64,000 nt of DNA, taken from NCBI RefSeq assembly GCF_021730395.1, contig NC_069369.1:64135501-64199500 (forward strand), read 5' to 3'. The DNA is from Mercenaria mercenaria. Taxonomy: Eukaryota; Mollusca; Bivalvia; Venerida; Veneridae. This document shows, in pieces, positions 22,310-34,300 of this stretch (positions within the stretch are counted from its first letter, which is position 1; each line of letters begins with the position of its first letter). Position numbers and translations under genes: made by a program. Under the pieces are notes generated by a model that was given only the letters and a program-made list of their open reading frames with translations, was not told where the DNA came from and made no database searches.

Positions 22310-22760
22310 CTACACTTCCACAGTTATATTTGACAGCAACCCGCCATCCACAACGTGCATCAGACATTAACCCTTAGCCTGCTGGCAAGTGATTCTGCTT
22401 TTGCGACCAGTGCAGACAAAGATCAGCCTGCACATCTGTGCAGTCATGGTCTGCACTGTTCACCATTCAGTCAGTATCTTTTTGGTAAGCACCCCTTTTA
22501 ACAGTTAATGGTACTGTCAAATTGAAAGATGGCCAAGCTCATTATACTGTATAAACATTTAGCAGGGTATTAGGGTTATAAATGTTCACTTAGCGAATGA
22601 AGAAGAAGGTCATCACATTCTTGCCCCCGCATATTCCGGCCTAACGGAGACTTGGATTTAAATGTCCCTGCCAATTGCGATAGAATGTACAGGTCGAGTC
22701 GTAGCAAACAATGTTGGATAAAAGAGTTTACTTGAATACCGTATGCGGATAACACGATAA
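22310..22760 (-). pseudogene. Truncated SDR pseudogene split by a MITE
   Basis: 22310-22366 encodes the SDR C-terminal strand (MHVVDGGLLSNI, then TVEV and stop). A TTAA-type MITE follows, and homology to the SDR sequence resumes at about 22582. There CACATTCTTGCCC and, further on, AGAGTTTACTTGAATACCGT match the corresponding parts of the pseudogene at 23.7-24.5 kb. Homology fades near 22760, so the N-terminal half is gone. Confidence 0.7.
22367..22579 (+). mobile_element. TTAA-type MITE, copy 3
   Basis: It begins at TTAA followed by CCCTTAGCCTGCTGG and ends at AGCAGGGTATTAGGGTTATA. It is inserted into the SDR pseudogene, whose homologous sequence continues on both sides. Confidence 0.8.
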
Positions 22761-23707
22761 AATATGTTCATCTTTGGTTTTATCATTCCCTTCGTGAAAA
22801 CAAATGTAGAGTTTAATACAATAAGAACATTATTTTTGTAACTTAATTCTTTTTATCTCGATTCAAGTACAGAATCTTGAACTGGACTGTATAACTAAAT
22901 TCCAAAAGCAAAATGTAAATGTTTATAGACAGATGCTAGGATGGTTCTAGGTGCCCAAGCACCAATTAACTTTCCGATATATGGCGGGAATAGGACCCTC
23001 CCAAATCGGCGAATTTCCCTACGAGGGGTATCAGGGAAAATAGCAGTTTTTGGGCCAATTCCAGACCCCTATGTTTGGCGTGCAATTGATGCTAGGATGT
23101 TTGAAGCGGTCAGCGCTGTGAATCTTTCATTTATTTGTAGAATTTGAACGAAAATACTTGACGGCAAACACCCATCCTCGATCTACCTAATGTAAGGTGT
23201 GATGACGTTCTGACACCGACATATTCATATAATTCGACTTGCATTTTCAGAATGTAATGAAAATTAAACATGTCTGTAAGGGTACACCAATTGACAGCAC
23301 AATGTTCAACAGTATCAATTGTTGCCGTTGTGATTGTTCAATGTTTCTATAGATTCTAATACTCCTTTTATATACGATGTGTATAGCAATAAGACAAGTG
23401 TATTGTATAATAAAAGAAGACAAAGCATAAATATAAACCAAAAATAGAACGCTTACATGAAACTTGTGTTCACAAATTTAATGAAGGCAATCCTTTTCTA
23501 CAAATTGTTACTGTCATGTAATAAGACAATGTTCTGTTTGTTAAGTTTTTGCTTATCTGTTGACGTCCGACATTCGTGTTATGCTTAGAAAAAGTAAACC
23601 TTACAATCAGACAGAGTGTTTGCGAGTAGTCCATATGATTTTTACTGGTTAAAATCTATTGAACACTCTTCAAAACGGGTTTTCATTTTGACTTGTTATA
23701 TCTTTAA
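22761..23707. other. Intergenic DNA with one unexplained GC-richer frame
   Basis: Mostly AT-rich. At 22941-23147 a 68-codon plus-strand frame includes GNRTLPNRRISLRGVSG and FGPIPDPYVW. Its base composition stands out from the flanks, but the protein is not recognised. The phrase GATGCTAGGATG occurs at both edges of this patch (about 22930 and 23088). Confidence 0.35.
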
Positions 23708-24463
23708 CTACACTTTCACAGTTATATTTGACAACAACCCACCGTCTAAGACGTGCAAATGGCCTGTCACCATGGAAGAATGTTCACTGAGCAAATAAAG
23801 AATGGGATCAACGCATTCTTGCTCTTCCATAGTCCGTCCCATAAGAGTCCTTGATGTAATTGTCTCGGGGGAAACATCACCGGCTTCGATATGATGAACA
23901 GCTAACGGCGTAGCAACCAAGGTAGGATTGATAGAGTTTACACGTATACCGTATGGTCCTAATTCAAGGGCAAATTGCTTTGTGACCATATCCAGTCCAG
24001 CTTTTGATATGTTGTATGGTAATGCTTGTGGAAAAGAAGATATCCCAGTAATGCTTGACATATTTACAATAATAGATCCCTTTATCTTCGGCACAATCAT
24101 TTTCTTTGCTATAACCTGTGTACAGTTGATTGCACTTAGAAGGTTAGTGTTGAACAGTTTCCAAATGATTTCCTTTTACCAATCAATAGCGGCATTTCCT
24201 ATTGCTTGGATTCCTGCATAGTTTACTAAGCCATCTTAAAACCTCAGCTTTTCACGGGTATCCTCCCAGTTTGAAACATCTGCGACAATTGGCACGATGT
24301 TTGGGTATTCCTCCGCTAGTGTATCAAGTGGTTCCTTTGTACGGCTAAGGGCATATACTTTACATCCACTTTTACACAGGGTAATTGCCACGCCGCGCCC
24401 TAATCCTCTCCTTGCTCCAGTCACGAGAATCGTCTTACCCTTGAAATCAAACGGCATTTTCAA
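23708..24463 (-). pseudogene. Full-length DCXR-type SDR pseudogene
   Basis: Exactly the same length (756 bases) and frame as the intact gene at 18070-18825, but with two in-frame stop codons: TAA after EKLRF, and TAA in DW-stop-KEI, between residues 75 and 105. NNAG has become NYAG and the cofactor motif reads TGARRGLG. The second half is intact, with VNMSS, YNISK, ELGPYGIRVNSINP and the C-terminal DGGLLSNITVKV. No indel separates it from its paralogue, so decay looks recent or the stops arose late. No splice signals would remove the two stops. It is a tandem paralogue, not a processed copy, since the intact gene is itself intronless. Confidence 0.88.
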
Positions 24464-25744
24464 ATTTTATGTTAGATAATATGTGAGTAAGACTTGCGCA
24501 GTGTCATGAATGGACTATATCAGATATTTTAAGTAAACTTTAAGGTAAATACAGGTTGTGTTCAAAATGTTGATTTTTTATTTTGTTTTAATTTTTTGTA
24601 AAAGGTATTACATTTCAACATTTATATTTGTTTAATTAAACGCACTTGTTGGTAAGGTTTGAACTTCTATATCAGCTCGTCTGGGCGTACAATGTGATGC
24701 TTTAAGCAATGCTATTCGCAATAGGAGTAAAATGACCTCAAGGAGAGGGATGCGGTCATGACTGTTTGTTACAATAAGGCTCTTATTATTATTATTATTA
24801 TTGTCATTATTAATATTGTTATAATGATAATAATTATTATTATTATGTACAACGCCATTGAATATATCATTGTATAAAAATAAGCGTTTAATCAAATTAT
24901 TCATTTTCAGTTTCAGCTTTAAGATTGTTGGGTGAAATAGAGTGAGTGAGTGTGTTCTGATTTAGCGTCTTTTGCAACAATTTTTCAGTCATATAAACGA
25001 CGGTGTCTACTTGTAGCAACGAGCACAATGACCAACTTTATAGAGCTGCCTCACTTGAATACCACGCCCTAGATGTGACATGATACCCCACCCAGTCACA
25101 TTATACTGGCACAAAAGAAAACATTGAATGATTGTAAAGCACAGCGTATATTTGGTGATTCACCCCTTTACAGCTGGTTTACACGTTTACACGTTTTCCT
25201 ATTTGATGTTGCAAGAAGTGGACTTTCATTTTGCAGCCCTTAAAAATTGTGTTGTGAGACAAGCTATTGAGTACATTGGTGTACTGATACCCCGGACTAA
25301 ACCTATTTTTTATGTTTTATTTTATGCAGTCTGTTACTCAGTGGGGGAATTGTTTGAATTTGCACTGTCTTGTCAAGCTAGTTGAAAATAAAGTATGCAC
25401 CAGGTTGACATGCTCCGAACGCATTTAACGCTCCAGTTTTCTTTATATATGTTACTGACCTGACCATTTCAAGGCGGTGCACATTTTGTTTGGTTCGCTT
25501 CATATATTATGTATAGGTTTTTGTATATTATTTGTGTTTCTTCTCTTCATCCCGTTACCTTTTTGATGCCTCCTTCCCCTCTTGTTATGCATCCCGTATG
25601 TTTTACTTTCATTTATTTCTTTCCCCATCCCCATTTTTTACCCAGTCCCTGTTTTTCTATATCATATATTTATATATTTCATACAATTAAAACGTATTTG
25701 TTAATGAATATTTGAAGCAACCCGCCTACTATGTCGTTCTACTA
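24464..25744. other. AT-rich intergenic DNA with an ATT microsatellite
   Basis: An imperfect (ATT)n/(AAT)n tract lies at 24781-24846. Short frames elsewhere are not recognisable. Confidence 0.5.
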
Positions 25745-26340
25745 CGTTCTTCTGACTCTTGGTCAGAATGTTTATCTTGATGATTCCTACTGGGTCATAT
25801 GGGGTCAAAAACTAGGTCACCCGGTCAAATCAAAGGAAAATCTTGTTAACACTCTTGAGATCACATTTATGACCCTATCTTCATGAATCTTGGTTGGAAT
25901 GTTTATCTTAATGATTCCTATGCCAAGATGTGGGGTCAAAACTTGATGATTCCTACTGGGTCATATGGGGTCAAAAACTAGGTCACCCGGTCAAATCAAA
26001 GGAAAAGCTTGTAAACACTCTTGAGGCCACATTTATGATCCTATCTTCGTTAAACTTGATCGGAATGTTTATCTTTATGATGCCTATGCTAAGTTCGAAA
26101 CTGGGTCATGTATGGTTAAAAACTAGGTTACCCGTTCGATTAAAAGGAAAAGCTTGTTAACACTCTAGAGGCCATTTTTATGACCCTATCTTCATTAAAC
26201 TTGGTAAGAATGTTTATCTTGATGTTTCCTAGGCCAAGTTCGAAACTGGGTTATGTGGCGTCAAAAACTAGGTCACCATTCAAATCAAAGCAAAAGCTTG
26301 TTAACACTCTAGATGCCACATTTATGACCCTATAAACTCG
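25745..26340 (+). repeat. Decayed tandem core of an AGCTCAC-type Helentron
   Basis: About four units of 130-150 bases share GGTCAGAATGTTTATCTTGATG, CAAGTTCGAAACTGGGT and GGTCAAAAACTAGGTCACC. These are clear relatives of the 145-base units of the intact elements at 35479, 39217 and 57017. Neither terminal hairpin is present; the right side is cut by the LINE fragment that follows. Confidence 0.75.
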
Positions 26341-27141
26341 GAAAAGTTGTATAATCAAAAAAGTCAGAATAGAGCAATGCGCTTTTTTCTTGATGTGGGC
26401 AGATATACACCTACTATGGCTTTGTATGGTGAGTTGGCTTGGGAGCCACCTTCGGGCCGCCAAGCAGTATCTGTATCACATCTGTTGGTTTGTTTGTCTA
26501 GTACTAATGAATCACGCATTAACAAGAGGATAGCGCTTTGAGCGATAGGACTGGCTAGTAAAAGATGTAACAAGTAGTTTTATTTAGCTTATAATAAATT
26601 GAGTACTTTTGGATTATAAAATATTAATATCAGTGTACCAATTTTGTATTCTGTAGTAGATAAAGTACGTGTATCAGCAATGAATATATCTAAACAAGAA
26701 TGGTATAACAAAATCAGTTGTAATACTGGCCCGACACTCAAGAAATGGTGGTAAACTACGCACTTATCATACTTTCAAAATGGATTTTGTAACGGAACAT
26801 CATTGTTCACTGATATTGCCAGTAAGACAAAGATCTGCATTTTGTAAGTTCTGGTGTTGTGTAGCACCTTTAAGGATAGAGACAGGTCGCTATGAAGGTT
26901 TAAGATATGGGGACATACACTATCCATTTTGTAATAGTGTAGAGTCTGAAATGCATGTGATACTTAACTGTGATGTAATGATTTTAGAGCTGAACTATTT
27001 GCTAAAGCCAGTATTCTGAACAATGCGTCCGATTGTGATAAGTTAAAATTCTTATTTTCCAAGTTGACAAAGAACTTGTTAAAGTGGTTGCCAAGACCTG
27101 CCATAGTATTTAACAAAAGAAGGACATCAGTCCTGTGTAAA
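26341..27141 (+). mobile_element. 3' end of a non-LTR retrotransposon (LINE), broken
   Basis: Two plus-strand pieces show the conserved C-terminal region downstream of the reverse transcriptase in a LINE family common in molluscs and other invertebrates. The first is QNRAMRFFLDVGRYTP with ALYGELAWEPPS (26360-26460). The second (from about 26750) is NGGKLRTYHTFK, then RQRSAFCKFWCCVAPLRIET, GRYEGL and the Cys/His knuckle PFCNSVESEMHV with a later C. A last part, KNLLKWLPRPA, ends in FNKRRTSVLCK and a stop near 27141. The pieces are not in one frame and the catalytic domain is absent: a 5'-truncated, inactive copy. Confidence 0.75.
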
Positions 27142-28149
27142 TAATATTATTTTCATTATGAACTTTTGAGGAATATGTGTTGTTTTCCCTTTATTACACA
27201 CTCTAATCCAAAATTTTTGGAGTTATTGCTGTGTCACAAATATCAATTTGGGGTCATTGACATGTCATAAACCTTCAATTTTGGCTTTCAAGCTTGTGGT
27301 CCTGAAATAATACATATAGCTCAATATCTCTCGTTGTCTTATACTGCATAAATTTATGTCTAACATATGTTTTCATTGCATTTAATCTAACATGTTTGTT
27401 ATGTTTTCTGGTCTGAAAACCAGTGGTCTACAAATTATACCCCCTGGCTGGTCAGTCAAGTGGTCTAGTCAGTGTTTTGTCTTCACCCCAAAATTTGCGT
27501 ATTTTTACCGTGCGCTCCGATTATAATGATTTTGTGACATGCGCAGAACGACTGCACCAGATCTGTAATGAGAAACATATCGTTGTTTATATGAAATAAA
27601 GAAGGAATTGAATTAGTATAGGTCACACACCAGTAAATAGTTTTCCCTATATATTCTATATAAAACTGACATTTTAAAGAGCTACCAAATATAGCTACAC
27701 CCATTTTAGAGAACAAATCCTTGCCTCATTTTAAAGAGTTTTGATAAAACTGATATAAAATGAAGAGAAAAGTAGGGGTCATATATCTTCTAATAGTGAT
27801 TTCTCTTGTCACATTTGCTTACTGTAAAATCACATCAAAATCACACTGCTGTGACCTGGAAGTACTACTCATACTAAAACTGAATTTCACTTCACCAAAT
27901 ACAACAACAGTTCCCATTTTTCCTACTAAAATGTCAAAAATACATCCACATTTCTTGCATCAAACATGACCCCCACTTTTTTTTAAATTTTTATTCAGCA
28001 CTGACAATATTCTTCAAGAAAATGTAAGTTACAGACATTTAAAATGGGTCCTGATGTGTGCTGCGGCCATTGGAAATCCTTATATAGAATAAATTTAGTG
28101 TGTTGTAACCTATAATGTTAACTATTATAGCGGCCTATGCCCTATACAA
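27142..28149. other. Intergenic DNA upstream of BNIP3
   Basis: No established gene. A 69-codon plus-strand frame at 27760-27969 opens with a signal-peptide-like stretch (MKRKVGVIYLLIVISLVTFA then YC) but has no other support, and may be chance. Confidence 0.4.
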
Positions 28150-28309
28150 TGTGCACGCCGTTAATTTATGTTGTCCAATCACCGATAGAATTAAAGTCAC
28201 GTGTTTGTGACGTTTACATGTAAACATTAAAAACAATAACAAACTGCAGGGGTAGTGCACGTCAGTAAATTGCGCGTTAATTCATCTGGCTTTTTATTGC
28301 AGTTTCACA
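28150..28309 (+). promoter_or_regulatory. Probable BNIP3 promoter with CCAAT box and three HRE cores
   Basis: Just upstream of the BNIP3 ATG are a CCAAT box (28175-28179) and three matches to the HIF core RCGTG: minus strand GCGTG at 28154-28158, the palindromic CACGTG at 28198-28203, and minus strand ACGTG at 28258-28262. Vertebrate BNIP3 is a classic HIF-1 target, so the cluster is plausible as a hypoxia-response module. These are short motifs that also occur by chance. No TATA box is evident. An acceptor-like TTTTTATTGCAG ends at 28302, so a 5'UTR intron is possible. Confidence 0.5.
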
Positions 28310-28352
28310 ATGAGTAATCCTAGTTTAGTTTTGCAGAAGGATGAATTAAATG
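28310..28352 (+). CDS. BNIP3: BNIP3 exon 1 (coding part)
   Basis: Encodes MSNPSLVLQKDELN plus the first base of the next codon, followed by donor GTAAGC. The weakly conserved N-terminus, its length and the split just before (E)SWV agree with human BNIP3. It is the least certain exon because homology there is low. Confidence 0.75.
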
Positions 28353-31300
28353 GTAAGCATAGAAAATGCAACAGTTTCAAGGGCTAAGCTTGCATGTGTT
28401 GCGGAATTTTGTGGATGAAATTGTGGCAGTGTTGACAAAAAATTCTGCCAATTAGTGCCCGGATGTGACCCTAACTGAAATGATCAAGCCGTGCATATAT
28501 GTTGTTTTTGGTAAGGTTTGATAACAATATTAAGTATTTTGTTCGATGTGAAAAGAATGAATTTTTTTCATGCAGTTTCAAGCAGGCACAATTCTAAACG
28601 TTATAAAATCTATACGTGATGCAAGTATATGTGCAGTGTAGTGTATGTGATATACAACATGTAATTTGTAAAATGTCAATAATCGGGAATATTAGACTAT
28701 ATACTAATCAACCATATTTAAAGATATTTTGATACATCACAGAGTGAGAAAAATTGTAGTCAGTTATAGGGGCTTGGTCCAGGGACCACATTATTGCGGG
28801 TGAGTGCTGCAGAGATTGACCAAACTGGCTGTCTGCCAGCAAGAAAAATTTTAATTTCAATTATTGATCCAGGAGTTCCATAGGCCCAAAGTATTGCAAA
28901 CTTTGTAGGTAGCATGCAGAAGTCACATGTTGGTGCCAAATGTCAAAGGGTGCAAACAATGTTGGGCGGTTAAAACCGCCCCCGGTTTTAATTAGTTAAA
29001 ACCGTCCCGGTCAGTACTCCCTGAAGTGGTCGATACTGGTCAATTGGTCAATACTGGTCAATTAGTCAATACTGACAGATATTTTGCAAAGTTTATGAAC
29101 AATTAAATAATGACTGTTTAAGAACATCTGGGGCTTGATTATGGTAAATGCAGGCATTAGTATTTAGTTGAAGCAACCAAATCAGTACTCCCAAATTGGT
29201 CAGAAGTGGTTGATTGGTCAATACTGATTGATACTGGTTATTAAACATTTTCTGTTAAGATTAGATTACAAAGATATATAGTTTTGCTGAACTTCATTTG
29301 TAGACAGTATTTCATAAACTGTAGCAGTAAGTGTTTGATTCACAAGTGATAAATCTAATGATTTTTTATATTGGTATAAACAATTTAATGAAAAGCTGCT
29401 GCAAAACACTTGGACCCTTTCACAGAAGTGGTTTAATTGTGTTTTGATAGCAATTGTCACATTGCCTAATTGACACCATGTCTTACAATATACAATAGAT
29501 GTTGCAGACCTGTCTATCTAGTCACTAATTAGGTGTCAAGATCAATAATCCCACTGTATTATTGACATGCTTGAACATGGTAAAATAAGTTATGCAATCA
29601 AAGTATTCAACTGACCAATATTGACCACTATATGCATTAATCAGGGATATTGCGTAGGACCAAAATTTGAATTGACCAGTACTGTCTGTTTCAGTGAGTG
29701 TAATTTATATTAATAAAATCTTTAATTAATTTAAAATAAAGACTACTGTAAGAAGATAAAAGCTTTGAATAAACTAGTGTTGATCACTGACCAGTCTAGG
29801 TATATTGTCCAAAACTGAGCCTGACCAGGACACATTGCCACTGACCAAAACTGAATCGACCAGTATTGACCACTATACTTATAAATGAACAAAATTTTAT
29901 ATTATTCAAATTGCTTTATTATTTTTATATTACTATCACAGCCTGTGCCAATCTTTGAATGTGCATTATGTAAGTGTTGAATAAACCAGTAATGACCACC
30001 CAAGAGTGACCATAGTATTGAATCGACCAGTATTGACCGGTTTTAACCAGTATTGACTGCCGGACCGGTCAATACTCATATTGACCGGCTTTTTGCCAAC
30101 ATTGGGTGCAAAAAATGTGTGGGGCTAGATCAGAGACTGTGCACTTAATTACTAGGGAGTGCTCTACTGATTGAGCTTAATTATTTTATTTGCACTATAA
30201 TGATGTCATAATAATGTTCATACTGTCAGGAAAATAATAGAATCTGTCATTGCGATTTAGAAAAATTGTCTTTATGTCTACCAATGAAAGATGTTAAGCT
30301 GAAAAAAAATCTGGCCAATGCTCTGTTTTTTATTCCGCATTATGTCCCAGGGTAGGGAAGGCATGTAAGATCTTTCTTCCACCTAGATTCTTACTAAAGT
30401 ATATCATAACAAGAGCTGTCTCCAGAGGATGACACATGCCCCCGATGGCACTTTGAATGAATAGTTATGGCCGATGTTAGAGTTTAGGACCTTTGAAAGT
30501 TTGACCTATGGACCTGGGTCTTGCGTGTGACACGTCGTCTTACTGTGCCACACATTCATGCGTAGTTATTTTAAAATCCATGCATGAATGACAAAGATAT
30601 GGACCGGACACTCCCATCAATGCACTATCATGAAATATGACCTTAAAATAACGTCTAAGTGTGACCTTGACCTTTGAGCTACGGACCTGGGTCTTGCGCG
30701 CGACACTTCAAGAAAATACAAAAAAAATTCAGGCCATTTATTCTTTTCCTTCTGTTAACTGTTTTCTTGTAGAATGGCGATGGATCCTGAGTTGGTCTTT
30801 GGTTTCAGTTTCATCTGGTATCTCACAAATCATTCTTGTGTGCCAAACGTCTCATTCAAATGTTGTCTTCATGCCATTATTCCTAATTGCCTTTTATAGC
30901 ATTTTTCCAGATCTTTTACAACTCATCACTGATGTCTGTTCGACACTGGTTTTCAGGCAATGATGTAAACTTCTTGCCTGACCATAACTTTAATGACATT
31001 ATAATTATGATTAAGTGCCTTTGGTAACCCACATTAATTTCACATAATTATGAATCTTTTTAGTGAAAATGTAGCTTGGGAAATAAATAAATGACAACTT
31101 AATACTTAAGTTAATGCAAAATAAGAAAAAGGACAAAATTGGGCTAGAAAGCACGTACTACATGACATTGCCATGGGGGGCCAGTATTTATTTACTGTTT
31201 GTACACAGTCACATTTTTCGTCGTCCTTCCGTCCGTCCGTCCGTCCTTCCGTCCGTTAACAATTTCTCGTTATCGCATCTCCTCAGAAACTACCTGGGGG

Positions 31301-34300
31301 ATTTTGACCAAACTTTGTCAGAATGATGTATTGGTAACCTAGTTGTGTCCCCCTGAAAATCAGACTGGTTCAACAATTTTTTAGTGAGTTATGGCCCTTT
31401 GTTTATTTCTATCATTTACATAGATTTATATAGGGAAAAACTTTGAAAATCTTCTTGTCCAAAACCACAGAGCCTAGGGCTTTGATATTTGGTATGAAGC
31501 ATCATCTAGTGGTCCTCTGCCAAGATGATTCAAATTATTTCCTTGGGGTCTAATATGGCCCCGCCCTGGGGGTCACATGGTTTATATAGACTTATATAGG
31601 GAAAAACTTTGAAAATCCTCTTGTTCAAAACCACAGGGCCTAGGGCTTTGATATTTTGTATATGACATCATCTAGTGGTCTTCTACTAAGATTGTTCAAA
31701 TTATCCCCCTAGGGTCAAATATGGCCCCGCCCCGGGGGTCACATTGTTTACATAGACTTATATAAGGAAAAACATTGAAAATCTTCTTGTCCAAACCACA
31801 AAGCCTAGGGCTTTGGCATTTGTAATGTAGCATCATCTAGTGGTTCTCTACCAAGTTTGTTCAAATTATCCCCCTAGGGTCAAATATGGCCCCGCCCTGG
31901 GGGGTCACATGGTTCATATAGACTTACATAGGGAAAAGATTTTAAAATCTTGTCAATAACCTACAAGATTCAAATTTGGACCACATGTATGGTTTTGAGT
32001 GGCAAGATGAACCTTGACATGAGTTGACCTTGATTTTGACCTAGTGACCTACTTTCACATTTCTGTAGCTACAGCCTTCAAATTTGGACCACATGCATAG
32101 TTTTGTGCACTGAAACAAACTTTGACCTTGACATTGACCTAGTGACCTACTTTCACATTTTTGAAGGTACAGGCTTCAAAATTGGACCACATGCATAGTT
32201 TCGTGTTCTGAAATGGAATTTGACCTACTGACCAACTTTCACATTTCTCAAGCTACAGCCTTCAAATTTGGACCACATGCATAGTTTTGTGTACCGAAAC
32301 AAACTTTAACCTTTACATTGACCTAGTGACCAACTTTCACATTTTTGAAAGTACAGGCTTCAAATTTGGAACACATGCATAGTTCTGTGTTCCGAAATAA
32401 AATTTGACCTTGATTTTGACCTAGTGACCTACTTTCACATTTCTCGAGCTACAGCCTTCAAATTTGGACCACTTGCATAGTTTTGTGTACCGAAATGAAC
32501 TTTGACCTTAAGATTGACCTTGTGACCTACTTTCACATTTCTGTAGCTACAGGCTTCAAATTTAGACCACATGCATAGGATTGTGTACCGAAACAAACTT
32601 TGACCTTGACATTGACCTAGTGACCTACTTTCACATTTTTGAAGGTACAGGCTTTAAATTTGGACTACATGCATAAATTTGTATTCTAAAGTGTAATTTG
32701 ACCTTGATTTTGACCTAGTGACCTTCTTTCACATTTTGTCCTTGAAATTGATCTAGTGACCTACTTTCACATTTCTCAAGCTACAGCTTTCGAATTTGGA
32801 CCACATGCACAGTGTTGTGTACGGAAATGAAATTTGACCTTGAGCTAGTCAGTAAGTCTGGAAATTTGGAACGCTCAAAAATGGCACATTGGTGGGCGCC
32901 AAGATCACTCTGTGATCTCTTGTTTTCTTGTATATCAAATTAATATTCCCTTATCTACATTTTATACCAAATTCATCCATTTTTTAATGATAACTGAAGA
33001 AATGACAGCACTGATTCAAATATTTAAAGAAAGGGATTTTGAAAGTGCTAGAATTCCTGACCATTTGTCTATTTGTTACAACCCCTAGATGGACAGCAGC
33101 GGGCCATCCTATTTTAAATGTATGCCTTCTATCTAAGTACTTTACACTTTTCATTCAACAGAGTCCTGGGTTGACCTGCACTACAAGAACAGTAGCAGTG
33201 AGAACTCCAGTAATGGACAAGGCTCACCTAAAACAGAGACAAGTATAGAACAATCGGGTCTTTATACACCATTAAATATAGAGAAATTACTTCAAGATGC
33301 CCAAAGAGAGAGTGGACAGAACAGTCGGGAGACATCTGCAAGAACTAGGTATATTTATTACTACTAGAACTGTGTACAGTTAATATCCTAGAACTTCGAG
33401 GAATATTTTGATACTGCGGGAACATGGGTGTATTTTGATAACTGCTAGAAGACTAGGTGTACAATACTGCTAGAGCTAGATATAAGATACACAGGAAGCC
33501 ATCTCTCCTTGGAAGAACCAGTATTGGCCTGTTAGGTGGGAGGCATGTAAGAGCATCTCGGAAATTTCCAGTGTCTTGGACCATCTGATAATTAAAATGG
33601 TTGTAATTGCAGGTCATTTACTTGACAGGTGTATTTTTGTCTTTATTATCTGTCAACAACAGGTTAAATACAAGTTCAAACTGAGGTCACATTTCACTTG
33701 TTGATGAAAGATGAAGAACATAATTATGTACATATCTCACATACCATCTTTATATTAGTAGATACATTCATTTACGACAATTTGAACCCCTGATCAGAAC
33801 ATGTAAATTGATGTGAATTTGTATTCCCTCAGATTTTGTGATTTGTATACAAAATTGATTTAATTCTAAGTATTAAAATTGAACAATCATGTATTTTTAC
33901 CCTTTATTGTTATTTGTTATCTATATAATTATATCTGTGCATGTTTATAGTTTCATCGTGTCATCTGTCTGGAGCCATATTTATGACATCTTAAATACCC
34001 ATAAGTGTTTAAATACAACTGGGCAATGGGTTGGATTATTTGAATAAAACTTGGCAGAATTGTTTATTGCAGTAGCAAACTGTGTTCCTGCAAGTTTCAG
34101 TCAAATTGCTTGGTGGCATTTATTACTTTATTTGGTGTTTACTAATATTGTAGGGTTTTACTTTGCAATCTGTCTACTCAGTGACTTAAGTAAGGAACGA
34201 TATTCATAATTGTGACCAAACTTGGTACATACATAGTTGTATGGGAGACTAAGGTCTATGTTCCAGTTAGTTGGGTCAAGGCTGCTGTCATCAAAAACAT

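Larger units (their letters stand above)
21013..22440. repeat. Direct tandem duplication (775-base and ~650-base copies)
   Basis: Copy 1 (21013-21787) and copy 2 (21788-22440) align end to end, both starting at AAACAAAGGAA and ending in the same part of a TTAA-type MITE. Copy 1 has about 110 extra bases (roughly 21482-21595) missing from copy 2. Each copy carries the 3' end of a minus-strand SDR gene, so this is a local duplication within the decaying SDR array. The roughly 100-codon minus-strand frames shared by both copies resemble no known protein. Confidence 0.85.

Noticed and set aside
21172-22367. Two similar ~100-codon minus-strand frames with hydrophobic segments, as a duplicated membrane-protein gene
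   Set aside because: The similarity is explained by the local DNA duplication; the second frame starts inside an SDR remnant read out of frame, and substitutions show no sign of coding constraint.
24100-24236. An intron in the SDR copy at 23708-24463 that would remove the two stops
   Set aside because: The stretch between the stops still encodes SDR sequence (DGLVNYAGI, NTNLLSAINC) in frame, so it is exon-derived; no GT-AG pair would keep the fold.
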